Part shown: piece by piece, positions 36,968-44,928 of the stretch | Numbering within the stretch: position 1 is the first letter of the stretch | Layout of the letters: each line of letters begins with the position of its first letter | Origin: Mycolicibacterium peregrinum | GTDB lineage: Bacteria; Actinomycetota; Actinomycetes; Mycobacteriales; Mycobacteriaceae | Assembly: GCF_002102345.1 (NCBI RefSeq) | Contig: NZ_LQPP01000013.1 | Span: forward strand, 124,001-188,000 | DNA: 64,000 bases | Reading direction: 5' to 3' | Position numbers and translations under genes: made by a program | The notes under the pieces: model-generated | What the model was told of the DNA's origin: nothing | Database searches by the model: none | Seen by the model: only the letters and a program-made list of their open reading frames with translations

Positions 36968-37476
36968 AACTCGAGCTGATCGACGCCATCACGGCACTGG
37001 TGGCCACCGTGGGCGATCGGCTCGGTAACGACGGGGACGGCGACGCGGAGCGCGACTTCATGGCCGCCCGATGCCCGCAGCGCCTGGAGCAGGCGGTGCG
37101 GACGCTATCGACGTCGTCGATGCACCTGCTGGCCGAGATCGCCGAGGGTCCGGTCAGTGTGGTCGGGTTGGCGGCGCGCTCGGGCCGGCTCAAGGGCACG
37201 GTGTCCAAGCACGTACAGCGGCTGGTCGAGGCCGGCCTCGTGGCACGCACGCCGGTACCGGGTAACCGGAAAGAGATCGAACTGGGTCTGACCGCCGACG
37301 GCGAACTCCTGGCCGACGTGCACCGGCAACTGCATGAGGAGATGAACCGCGGGGCTCGCGAATTCCTGCTGCGCTATAGCGGCGCTGACCTGCAGGTATT
37401 GGTGAAAATCCTGGGGGACCTGGCCGGGGCGCACAAGGACGGGGTCCGCCTCGTGCCGGCCCCCGACCGGTCCTGA
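36949..37476 (+). CDS. MarR-family transcriptional regulator
   Basis: 175 residues from ATG 36949, or GTG 36958 (VKTKLELIDAI). The winged helix-turn-helix is in LSTSSMHLLAEIAEGPVSVVGLAARSGRLKGTVSKHVQRLVEAGLVARTPVPGNRKEIELGLTADG-type sequence, with the recognition helix at LKGTVSKHVQRL. Likely represses the divergent oxidoreductase gene and itself through the GGTTTC half-sites, one of which overlaps this start. Ligand unknown. Confidence 0.88.
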   Translation: MVSVKTKLELIDAITALVATVGDRLGNDGDGDAERDFMAARCPQRLEQAVRTLSTSSMHLLAEIAEGPVSVVGLAARSGRLKGTVSKHVQRLVEAGLVARTPVPGNRKEIELGLTADGELLADVHRQLHEEMNRGAREFLLRYSGADLQVLVKILGDLAGAHKDGVRLVPAPDRS

Positions 37477-37479
37477 GTT

Positions 37480-38145
37480 CTACTTCGAGGAAACGGAGTC
37501 GTCTTCCGGGTAGGAGCCGGTGACCTGGAAGATCACCCGACGGGCCACCTCGACGGCGTGATCGGCGAAGCGCTCGTAGAAGCGGCTCAGCAACGTCACG
37601 TCGACGGCAGCGGTCACGCCGTGCTTCCACTCCCGGTCCATCAGCACCGAGAACAGGTGGCGATGCAGGTCGTCCATCGCATCGTCTTCCTCCTGGATCC
37701 GCGCGGCCTTCTCCGGGTCCTGGGTGAGCAGCACCTCCCGGGCAGCGTGCCCCAATTCGACCGCCACCCGGCCCATCTCGGCGAAGTAGCCGTTCACTTC
37801 CTCCGGCAGCACGTGCTGCGGGTGGCGCCGGCGCGCGATCTTGGCCACATGCAGCGCCAGCGCGCCCATCCGGTCCACGTCGGCGACGATCTGAATCGAA
37901 CCCACCACCGAGCGCAGATCACCGGCAACCGGCGCCTGCAGCGCGAGCAACACGAACGCAGACTCTTCGGCCTGGGTGCTCAGCGTGCTCATCTGGTCGT
38001 GATCGCTGATCACCTGTTCGGCAAGTGCCAGATCGGCCTGCAGCAGCGCCTGGGTGGCCCGCTCCATCGCGGTACCCGCCAACTCGCACATGGCGCCGAG
38101 TTGGTCCGTGAGTGAATGCAGCTTCTCGTGGTACTGGGTACGCAT
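37480..38145 (-). CDS. phoU: Phosphate transport regulator PhoU (PhoY)
   Basis: 221 residues, all helical, with the two PhoU repeats ([26 protein letters not shown] and the [18 protein letters not shown] half). Metal-binding acidic patterns such as [10 protein letters not shown] are present. It links Pst transport to the SenX3-RegX3 system. Separated from pstB by the oxidoreductase/MarR pair, matching PhoY2 (Rv0821c). PHO box-like repeats lie 44 bases upstream. Confidence 0.93.
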   Translation of the reverse strand: MRTQYHEKLHSLTDQLGAMCELAGTAMERATQALLQADLALAEQVISDHDQMSTLSTQAEESAFVLLALQAPVAGDLRSVVGSIQIVADVDRMGALALHVAKIARRRHPQHVLPEEVNGYFAEMGRVAVELGHAAREVLLTQDPEKAARIQEEDDAMDDLHRHLFSVLMDREWKHGVTAAVDVTLLSRFYERFADHAVEVARRVIFQVTGSYPEDDSVSSK

Positions 38146-38188
38146 GCTGCAAGATTAGGCGGTCGGCGGCCGTGTCGTCACGATGCAA

Positions 38189-38206
38189 CGGTGAACGAAC
38201 GGTGAA
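38189..38206 (-). promoter_or_regulatory. PHO box-like direct repeats upstream of phoU
   Basis: On the minus strand TTCACCG-TTCG-TTCACCG, two perfect 7-base units with an 11-base period. The unit matches the GTTCACC PHO box of actinobacterial PhoP/RegX3 and the TTCAC repeats before pstS, in the same orientation relative to the gene. Predicts phosphate-starvation control of phoU. Confidence 0.65.
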
Positions 38207-38229
38207 TGCCGTCCATGCGGGTCACCGGC

Positions 38230-40563
38230 CTATTCGCAGGTGGTGTCCGCGGCGTTGGTGACGGTCAGGTCCTCGGGCAGATGGGTCGGGCTGGCGCCGG
38301 TGCCCTTCAGTACGTGCACCTGCACTTCCGACCCACTCGGGGTCGGGGCGTTCACCGTGTAGAAATCGGAGCCCAGCACCACCTGTACCACGCTGCCCAT
38401 GCCTGTCACCCGCTCGATGGTCGGGTTGGTGAAGGAGCTGGCCACGGTCGCGGCGGCCTCCTCGTTCCCGGGGGAGAAGAACACCGTCGTCGCCGGAAGC
38501 GTGCTCGGATAGTCGTCGGGGGTATTGACGTTGAAGCCGTGTTCCTGCAGTTCGGTGGCCGCGGTGGAGGCCAGGCCGCTCTGGCCCGTCGAGTTCGACA
38601 CCTGCACCGTGACCTGCTGCGGTTCGGTGGTGATGGCGTTGACCATCTCACCGCTGTCGGTGGCCGGGGCCGGCGCCGGAACCGACGAGGGCGTCGCTGA
38701 TGCTTCGGAGGGAGCGGCAGCCTGGACGGACGAAGTCGCCGATTCGGGAGTGCCGGGCACCGGTGTGTTGTCCGGGTTCTTCTCACCAGGGAGCGGATCG
38801 TCGTTGATGATCGCGTCGAACAGGGAACGCATGTCGTCGGTTCGCGGGACCTCGTTGCCGTACTCGTCGGCGTAACCCACGGTCGGCACCGTCACGAACG
38901 TGATCCGGCCCGCGTTCACCCCCTGGACCGACTGCCCGAGGTCGACGAGGTCTCTGGTCCTGATGTTGTCGACGAAGCTGTCGCTGATGAACATGTTGAC
39001 CACGTTGTTCAGCTTGTTCAGCGAGAAGAAGGTGTCCCGGGAGATCAGCGTGCGCAGGAGCGACGAGAGGAACAGCTGCTGTCGTTTGATGCGGCCGTAG
39101 TCCCCGTTGTACTCGGTGGTGACCTGGCGGGCCCGCACGTAGTTCAGCGCGGTGTGGCCGTCGATCGTCTGACGACCGGCGTTGGCCAGCACGGTGCCCA
39201 GCTCGTAGTCCTCAAGCGGGGTGGTGCTGCACACCTCTATCCCGCCGAGTGCGTCGACCATCTTCGAGAAGCCGGCGAAGTCGACGGCCATGAACCGGTT
39301 GATGGAAAGGCCGGACAGCTTCTGGATCACCTTCACCAGGCATTTCGGACCGCCGAATGCGAAGGCCGAGTTCAGCTTGGTTTCGGTGTAGACCTCGTCC
39401 GGGCCGTAGGTCTCGGTCTCTTCGTCGTACAGCGGACCATAGGTCGCGGTCTCGGCGTTCCAAGGTTCGCACTTCATCGGAGTGATCGAGAGGTCACGCG
39501 GGAACGACACGGCCACCACACGCCGCCGGTCGGCGGGGATGTTCACCAGCATGATCGTGTCCGACCGGGCGCCACCGGCGTCCTCGGTGCCGCCGGCGCC
39601 CATGCCGCCGTTTTCACCGAACCGGCTGTCGGTGCCGACGATCAGGAAGTTCTCGTCACCGAACTGGGCGTTGGGGTCGACGATGTCGCGCGAATTGAGG
39701 TCGAGTGCAGCCACCTTGTTGAGGCTGTTGTTCTTTGAACTCTGCCACTGCCAGGCCCCGCCGGTCAGCACCAGGGTGAGGACCGCGAGCATCGCCGCGG
39801 CGGCTCGGCCGGCCAGCATCACGCGGCGGTTGATCGGTGGCCGCACGCGTTCGATCTCGTCGGTGTCGGCGCGATCGTGCTCCGAATCGTCCTCGTCCGC
39901 CGACGTCGGGCGGACCCGCCACGACGGGCGCGGCTTGGGCATGTCGTACTCGTAGACCGCCAGGGCCGGCAATACGTCGGTGTTCTCGACGTCGATCTCG
40001 CGGTGATCAGCCGAGGTCTCGAAGGGCTCCTCGAAGCGTTCCTCGAAAGGTTCCGGGTACTCCTCGGCCTCGGGGGAATCCTGGGGTTCGTCGAGTTCGG
40101 CGTCGATCCGCACCGCTTCGATCACGTCGGTCGGGTCGGGTACCGGCGGGCGGACATACGCCGGTGCGTACGCAGGTTCGGCTTCGGGTTCGGGCTCCAG
40201 GTCCGGCTCGGGGTCCCAGGCGTGGGCCGGCTCGAGGTCTGGTTCGGGCTCGGGATCCCAGGCGTGCGCGGGCTCCAACTCGGGCTCGGGCTCTGGCTCT
40301 GGCTCGTCGGGTTCCAGCCGATGACGGGTCGGTGCGTATCCGGTTCCGGCGACCTTGGCGATCAGATCGGCGACAGTTACCCCGTCGGCGTGACTGCCCG
40401 TGGGTTCATCGAGGGGCGAATCATCGGGTGACGGCGCATCCTGGCGTTCCCACGGCGCGGCGCCTGGCAAAGGCTCCCGGGATCGGGTAATCCATTGGTT
40501 GTCCGACGAATCCTCCGGAGAGCGGCGCCGACGGCCGGGAGTGGCGTTATCACCGTCACTCAT
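38230..40563 (-). CDS. LytR-CpsA-Psr (LCP) family protein with acidic repeat region
   Basis: 777 residues. The cytoplasmic N-terminus (~1-250) is low-complexity and acidic with repeated EPAHAWDPEPEPDL-type units. A membrane helix follows near 250-270 (AAAAMLAVLTLVLTGGAW). The LCP domain has FLIVGTDSRFG, SDTIMLVNI, VVAVSFPRDLSITP and LNYVRARQVTTEYNGDYGRIKRQQ with the arginines that bind polyprenyl phosphate. A LytR_C domain closes the protein. LCP enzymes attach arabinogalactan to peptidoglycan in mycobacteria. Corresponds to Rv0822c. Confidence 0.92.
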   Translation of the reverse strand: MSDGDNATPGRRRRSPEDSSDNQWITRSREPLPGAAPWERQDAPSPDDSPLDEPTGSHADGVTVADLIAKVAGTGYAPTRHRLEPDEPEPEPEPELEPAHAWDPEPEPDLEPAHAWDPEPDLEPEPEAEPAYAPAYVRPPVPDPTDVIEAVRIDAELDEPQDSPEAEEYPEPFEERFEEPFETSADHREIDVENTDVLPALAVYEYDMPKPRPSWRVRPTSADEDDSEHDRADTDEIERVRPPINRRVMLAGRAAAAMLAVLTLVLTGGAWQWQSSKNNSLNKVAALDLNSRDIVDPNAQFGDENFLIVGTDSRFGENGGMGAGGTEDAGGARSDTIMLVNIPADRRRVVAVSFPRDLSITPMKCEPWNAETATYGPLYDEETETYGPDEVYTETKLNSAFAFGGPKCLVKVIQKLSGLSINRFMAVDFAGFSKMVDALGGIEVCSTTPLEDYELGTVLANAGRQTIDGHTALNYVRARQVTTEYNGDYGRIKRQQLFLSSLLRTLISRDTFFSLNKLNNVVNMFISDSFVDNIRTRDLVDLGQSVQGVNAGRITFVTVPTVGYADEYGNEVPRTDDMRSLFDAIINDDPLPGEKNPDNTPVPGTPESATSSVQAAAPSEASATPSSVPAPAPATDSGEMVNAITTEPQQVTVQVSNSTGQSGLASTAATELQEHGFNVNTPDDYPSTLPATTVFFSPGNEEAAATVASSFTNPTIERVTGMGSVVQVVLGSDFYTVNAPTPSGSEVQVHVLKGTGASPTHLPEDLTVTNAADTTCE
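40190..40330 (-). repeat. Internal acidic coding repeat in the LCP gene
   Basis: Codes for two near-identical copies of a ~14-residue unit, EPAHAWDPEPEPDL and EPAHAWDPEPDLE, flanked by (EP)n runs. At DNA level, CCCAGGCGTG(G/C)GC recurs about 54 bases apart within CTCGGGCTC-rich sequence. Such repeats are prone to slippage, so copy number probably varies between strains. Confidence 0.7.
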
Positions 40564-40637
40564 GTCGTTACCGGCCTCCGACTCTTCGAACTAGTGCGTG
40601 CGCGTCGGTGCGCATCGTTCCTGCGTTGTGTGAATGG

Positions 40638-40676
40638 GTGCTGCTGAGGTTTTCTCCTCATCTCTTCTAGCAGCAC
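40638..40676. promoter_or_regulatory. Hairpin in the dus-LCP intergenic region
   Basis: GTGCTGCT (40638-40645) pairs with AGCAGCAC (40669-40676), with an inner GAGG/CCTC pair possible. It lies in the 237-base gap between the dus stop and the LCP start, both on minus, and could be a weak terminator or a leader structure. No T tract follows. Confidence 0.4.
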
Positions 40677-40800
40677 TGTGCCGGACTGGCTACCTGAGCC
40701 GGCCGCGGCAAGGTTTTCATCGTACTGAGCGACCCTGAGCCTGAGCTAGACCCAACCCGGTGACAGTGCCGTCTCGATGTCATCTCGGAGCGAGCGCAGC

Positions 40801-41985
40801 TCAGCCTCCGGAATGCATCACGTCGGCTCCGGTCGGCACCGCACAGTCGTCGGGATCATCGAGCCACCCCTCGGGCAAGGACACCGAGGCAGCCGAGCCC
40901 TGGCGCCCACGCGGACCGGTGGCCGCGGGCGGGAACGGGGCGTCGCCGTCCAGTTGGTCGAGCAGTGCGTCGAGTTCGGCCCGGGTCTTGACGAGTGCCA
41001 GCCCGCGCCGCAGGTCGGCGCCGGCGGGGAACCCGTGCATGTACCAGGCCACGTGCTTACGGATGTCGCGCATGCCCTTGTCCTCGCCAAAGTGCTCGCT
41101 GAGCAGCTCACCGTGGCGGCGCACGATGTCGGCCACCTCACCCAGGTTCGGCGGGGTGGCGGCGGGGCGCCCGTTGAAGGCCGCCGAGAGTTCGGCGAAC
41201 AGCCATGGCCGGCCCAGGCAGCCGCGGCCGATCACCACGCCGTCGCAGCCGGTCGAGGCCATCATCGCCAGTGCGTCGTCAGCCTCGAAGATGTCGCCGT
41301 TGCCCAGCACCGGAATGCTGGTGACATGAGCTTTCAGTGCGGCGATCTGATCCCAGTCCGCCGTGCCCGAATACCGTTGTGCCGCAGTGCGGGCGTGCAG
41401 TGCCACGGCTGCCGCGCCTTCCTCGGCGGCGATCCGTCCCGCGTCCAGGTGGGTGTGGTGGGCGTCGTCGATGCCGATCCGGAACTTCACCGTCACCGGA
41501 ATATCGGTGCCTTCGACGCCACGGACCGCGGCCGCCACGATCTGACCGAACAGGCGCCGCTTGTACGGCAGGGCCGATCCGCCGCCACGCTTGGTGACCT
41601 TGGGCACCGGGCAGCCGAAATTCATGTCGATGTGGTCGGCCATGCCCTCGTCTGCGATCATCTTGGCCGCGAGGTAGGTGGTCTCCGGGTCGACGGTGTA
41701 GAGCTGCAGCGACCGCGGTGATTCGTCGGGCCCGAACGTCGTCATGTGCAGGGTCGCCGGATGGCGCTCGACGAGCGCCCGGGCGGTGACCATCTCGCAC
41801 ACATAGAGGCCGCTGACGGTGCCGGCACGGGCGATCTCGAGCTCGCGGCACAGTGTGCGGAATGCCACATTGGTCACCCCGGCCATCGGGGCGAGCACGA
41901 CCGGGCTGGGCAACGCGAACGGCCCGATCCGCAGTTGGGATCGGGCCGACGCTGCAGTTGCAGGAGGCGTGGCGGTCAGGGTCAT
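40801..41985 (-). CDS. dus: tRNA dihydrouridine synthase (DusB family)
   Basis: 394 residues. TIM-barrel flavoenzyme with VVLAPMAGVTNVAFR at the N-terminus, the catalytic cysteine in DMNFGCPVPKVTKRGGGSAL, and FMN-binding GNGDIFEADDALAM and VVIGRGCLGRPWLF. It reduces uridine in the tRNA D-loop using NADPH. ATG overlaps the desA1 stop (ATGA), so it is coupled downstream of desA1. Same arrangement as Rv0823c-Rv0824c. Confidence 0.94.
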   Translation of the reverse strand: MTLTATPPATAASARSQLRIGPFALPSPVVLAPMAGVTNVAFRTLCRELEIARAGTVSGLYVCEMVTARALVERHPATLHMTTFGPDESPRSLQLYTVDPETTYLAAKMIADEGMADHIDMNFGCPVPKVTKRGGGSALPYKRRLFGQIVAAAVRGVEGTDIPVTVKFRIGIDDAHHTHLDAGRIAAEEGAAAVALHARTAAQRYSGTADWDQIAALKAHVTSIPVLGNGDIFEADDALAMMASTGCDGVVIGRGCLGRPWLFAELSAAFNGRPAATPPNLGEVADIVRRHGELLSEHFGEDKGMRDIRKHVAWYMHGFPAGADLRRGLALVKTRAELDALLDQLDGDAPFPPAATGPRGRQGSAASVSLPEGWLDDPDDCAVPTGADVMHSGG

Positions 41986-42983
41986 GAAGACGAAGACGAC
42001 ACCAACAGGTTCTTCATGGCCTTCTTCTCGGCCACCTTGCGCTCGCGCTCCAGGCGACGTTCCTTTGCCACCTCGAACTTGTCGCAGGCGTCCTCGAGCT
42101 CTTCGACGATGCGGCCGAGGTCGTCGCGCAGACGTGCGCCCTCGCCCGTGAAGTCCTCACGTTCGAAGATGCGCCACTTGCGCAGCACCGGCATCACCAC
42201 GTCGTCCAGGTGGATGCGCGGGTCGTAGACCCCGCCGACGGCGATGATGACCGCCTTGCGGCGGAAGTCGGGCACGGTGTAGCCGGGCATCTTGAAGTTG
42301 TCCAACACCCGGTGCAGCGAGGCCATGCCCTGGTTGGGGGCGATGTCGAGCCCGGCCGCCGAGACGTCCCGGTAGAAGATCATGTGCAGGTTCTCGTCAG
42401 CGGAGATGCGCTGCAGCAGTTGGTCGGCGATCGGGTCGTCGCAGGCCTTGCCGGTGTTGCGGTGGCTGACGCGAGTCGCGAGTTCCTGGAACGACACGTA
42501 CATCACCGAGTCGAACAGGCTCTCGGCGAACAGATCGCCCTGCTGGTTCTGGCCGGGCGAGAAGCCGCGGGTGACCTGCTCGACGCGCAGTTCCTCCAGC
42601 TCGACCGGGTCCACGGCGCGGGTCACCACGAGGTAGTCGCGCAGGGCGATGCCGTGACGGTTCTCCTCGGCGGTCCAGCGGTTGACCCAGTTGCCCCAGG
42701 CGCCGTCCATGCCCATGTTCATCGCGATCTCGCGGTGATACGAGGGCAGGTTGTCCTCGGTGAGCAGGTTCTGCACCATCGCGGTCTTGGCGACCTCGGA
42801 CAGCTTGGACTGCTCGGGATCCCAGTCCTGCCCGCCGAGTGCGTAGTAGTTCTTGCCATCCGACCACGGAATGAAGTCGTGCGGATTCCAGTCCTTACGC
42901 ATCCGCATGTGGCGGTTGATGCTGGTCTCTACGACAGGCTCAAGTTCATGCAGGAGCTGCAGGTCGGTGTATTCCTGCGACAT
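41982..42983 (-). CDS. desA1: Acyl-[acyl-carrier-protein] desaturase DesA1
   Basis: 333 residues from ATG at 42983. Diiron ligands are visible in TAEENRH (Glu106/Glu107, His110) and SADENLH near residue 195, with the N-terminal helix carrying HELEPVVET. The C-terminus is a charged coiled coil ending in a Ser run. In mycobacteria DesA1 introduces a double bond into long acyl-ACP chains feeding mycolic acid synthesis and is essential. Repeated ATCTGTAC-like elements (near 43020-43065) upstream may be regulator sites. Confidence 0.95.
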   Translation of the reverse strand: MSQEYTDLQLLHELEPVVETSINRHMRMRKDWNPHDFIPWSDGKNYYALGGQDWDPEQSKLSEVAKTAMVQNLLTEDNLPSYHREIAMNMGMDGAWGNWVNRWTAEENRHGIALRDYLVVTRAVDPVELEELRVEQVTRGFSPGQNQQGDLFAESLFDSVMYVSFQELATRVSHRNTGKACDDPIADQLLQRISADENLHMIFYRDVSAAGLDIAPNQGMASLHRVLDNFKMPGYTVPDFRRKAVIIAVGGVYDPRIHLDDVVMPVLRKWRIFEREDFTGEGARLRDDLGRIVEELEDACDKFEVAKERRLERERKVAEKKAMKNLLVSSSSS

Positions 42984-43187
42984 GTGCTCCACCCTCCTCG
43001 CGTCTCGGGGACGCTCAGTTATCTGTACCTGTTGGTAGCAGTCAATATATCTGTGTACTTCGGTGACATCAAGTTGCCCCGCCGGTGTTGCGTGGACCCT
43101 GTTTCGCGAGCCCTGCGCCGCGTGCGGTGCACCGGTAGGATCCGCACGAACATCTGTCGGATACCCACGCTCGGAGGTTGGGCACAC

Positions 43188-43640
43188 GTGAAAATGTTTG
43201 TCGTCGGTGCCGGAGCCGCATTCGCCACCGGTGCGGCCGTATCCCTGCTGTTCGGAGCCGGCATGGCAGCCGCCGCCCCTGACGTGGTGGGCCAGACCTA
43301 CTCGGACGCCTCGAGCGCGATCGAGGATAGCGGTTCCAGCGCCAAGGTGGCGGTCACCGTGGGAAGCAAGCTGTCCCAGGGGGATTGCATCGTCACCAAC
43401 GCGTGGGACGCACCGTTCGTGCGTGACGGTAGTCACGCCTCCGGCGAGGTCATGGTCGCCCTGAACTGCGACGGCGCCCACGCCACCGCCAACCATCCGG
43501 GCGCTTCGGTCGCCAGCCCGGCGGGCCGCGAGGCCAAGGCTGCCGACGATCTCGAGGAGGCCAAGCAGGCCTACGCCGAGCAGCAGGCCCAGCTCGCCGA
43601 GCAGGAAGGGCTTGCCGAGGCCAGCACCCCCGACGAGTAA
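43188..43640 (+). CDS. Secreted PASTA-like domain protein 1
   Basis: 150 residues from GTG at 43188 (ATG two codons later is possible). Signal peptide MFVVGAGAAFATGAAVSLLFGAGMAAAA, cleaved before APDVVG. The core APDVVGQTYSDASSAIEDSG resembles the start of a PASTA domain, with one conserved disulfide-like pair (GDCIVTNAW and ALNCDG). A helical acidic tail (REAKAADDLEEAKQAYAEQQAQ) ends STPDE. Tandem paralogue follows at 43811. Function unknown, likely cell envelope. Confidence 0.8.
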   Translation: MKMFVVGAGAAFATGAAVSLLFGAGMAAAAPDVVGQTYSDASSAIEDSGSSAKVAVTVGSKLSQGDCIVTNAWDAPFVRDGSHASGEVMVALNCDGAHATANHPGASVASPAGREAKAADDLEEAKQAYAEQQAQLAEQEGLAEASTPDE

Positions 43641-43674
43641 GGGTTAATTACTCGATGTGAGCCCCGTGGCCGAC

Positions 43675-43680
43675 TAAAAT
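43675..43680 (+). promoter_or_regulatory. -10 element before the second PASTA-like gene
   Basis: TAAAAT in the 170-base gap between the tandem paralogues, fitting the mycobacterial TANNNT pattern. A 130-base leader would then precede the second gene, which suggests it has its own promoter rather than relying on read-through. Confidence 0.45.
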
Positions 43681-43810
43681 CCTGGTCAGCTCCCAAAGAG
43701 TGTTGCCGTGACACCTTGTCGCGGACCGCGGGGTTGCTGACACGTACGGCCTGAAGCGCCGTCGCCCCACCTCTCCGGGAGAGATCGCCGGACGGGGAAG
43801 GTCGGGCCAT

Positions 43811-44248
43811 ATGAAGATCGCGATCGGGTTCGGAAGCGCTATCGGCATGTCCGCGGCGGGTTTTGCGTTCGCGGTGATGGGGGCGGGGGCGGCGCAGGCA
43901 GCGCCGGACGTCGTGGGACAGACATACAGTGACGCGGTCAGCGCCATCGAGGACGGTGGCGGCACGGCGCATGTTGCGGTGACTGTGGGTAGCCGGTTGC
44001 CACGTGACGAGTGCATCGTCACCAACGCGTGGACCGTGCGCCAGTTGGTGCCGCAGACCTCCGACACGTACTACGAGTACCGCGAGGACGTGACAGAGGT
44101 GTCGCTCAACTGCGACGGCGACCACGCCACCGAGACTCACCCCGGTGCGTCGATCGCCAGCCCGGCCGGGCGTGAGGCCAAGGCCGCCGAAGATGAGGCG
44201 GCGGCCCAACAAGAGCCGATCGCCGAGGCCAGCACTCCGGACGAGTAG
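43811..44248 (+). CDS. Secreted PASTA-like domain protein 2
   Basis: 145 residues. Signal peptide ends GAAQA, mature start APDVVGQTYSDAVSAIEDGGG. Near-identical framework to the 43188-43640 protein: same Cys pair (DECIVTNAW, SLNCDGDHATETHPGASIASPAGREAKAA) and same ASTPDE terminus, with a different middle loop (QTSDTYYEYREDV). Clearly a tandem duplication with divergence at one surface loop. Confidence 0.82.
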   Translation: MKIAIGFGSAIGMSAAGFAFAVMGAGAAQAAPDVVGQTYSDAVSAIEDGGGTAHVAVTVGSRLPRDECIVTNAWTVRQLVPQTSDTYYEYREDVTEVSLNCDGDHATETHPGASIASPAGREAKAAEDEAAAQQEPIAEASTPDE

Positions 44249-44262
44249 GTCCTGAGCGTCGC

Positions 44263-44847
44263 TCAGAAACTGCCGATGCGCCCGAGCAGCATGTCCACGC
44301 AGTAGTCGATGAACTGTTCGCGGCTGGCCGGCAGTCTCTCGTCGAGGTAGGCGCTGAACAACGCCGTCAGCGCTCCGATCAGACTGGTGGCGACCATGGC
44401 CTGGCGCACCGGGTCGGCGATGCGGGTCAGTTTGCGCTGCAGCAGTCCGATGAAGTTGGGCATCCATTCCGCGCCCGAGCGGGTCAGCACCGGTTCGGAT
44501 TCCGGGGCCAGCAGCAGCACCCGGCCCTGGGTGGGGTCGTCCACCATCAGCGCGACGAATCGCTCGACCGCGTCGCGGGGCGTAGCCGCCGTGGTCAGGG
44601 CCGACATCGCCCGGGCGCACACGTCGTCGTAGACGGCCCGGACGAACGTGTCACGGTCGCTGAAACTCTCGTAGAAGTAGCGTTCGGTGAGTTCGGCCGC
44701 ACGGCAGACGGCGCGGACCGTCAGGGCCGGGCCCTCGGCTTTGCCGAGTAGGCCGACCCCCGCTGCGATCAGTTCGTCGCGACGACGGGCCGCGCGTTCC
44801 TGCAGCGGAACGCCCGACCATCGGCCGCGTCGTTGACCGGATGGCAC
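44263..44847 (-). CDS. TetR-family transcriptional regulator
   Basis: 194 residues from GTG at 44847. The helix-turn-helix is LTVRAVCRAAELTERYFYESFSDRDTFVRAVYDDV, characteristic of TetR. It is divergent from the MpaB-type oxygenase gene with a palindrome just beyond its start, so it most likely controls that gene. Ligand unknown, perhaps a lipid-derived compound. Confidence 0.88.
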   Translation of the reverse strand: MPSGQRRGRWSGVPLQERAARRRDELIAAGVGLLGKAEGPALTVRAVCRAAELTERYFYESFSDRDTFVRAVYDDVCARAMSALTTAATPRDAVERFVALMVDDPTQGRVLLLAPESEPVLTRSGAEWMPNFIGLLQRKLTRIADPVRQAMVATSLIGALTALFSAYLDERLPASREQFIDYCVDMLLGRIGSF

Positions 44848-44866
44848 ATCTACTCCTAAGCTCTGA

Positions 44867-44919
44867 TGACAACGTGTGTAGTCACAATTGAAACTCCGAC
44901 CTTCGTTCTGCCGGCAGAA
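44867..44919. promoter_or_regulatory. Probable TetR operator and second palindrome
   Basis: TGACAACGTGTGTAGTCA (44867-44884) is a palindrome of the form TGACnACnnnnGTnGTCA. A perfect 14-base palindrome, TTCTGCCGGCAGAA, follows at 44906-44919. Both fall inside the longest reading of the oxygenase gene, which supports a downstream start at GTG 44929 and a regulatory role for this stretch. Confidence 0.55.
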
Positions 44920-44928
44920 AGCGCACCT

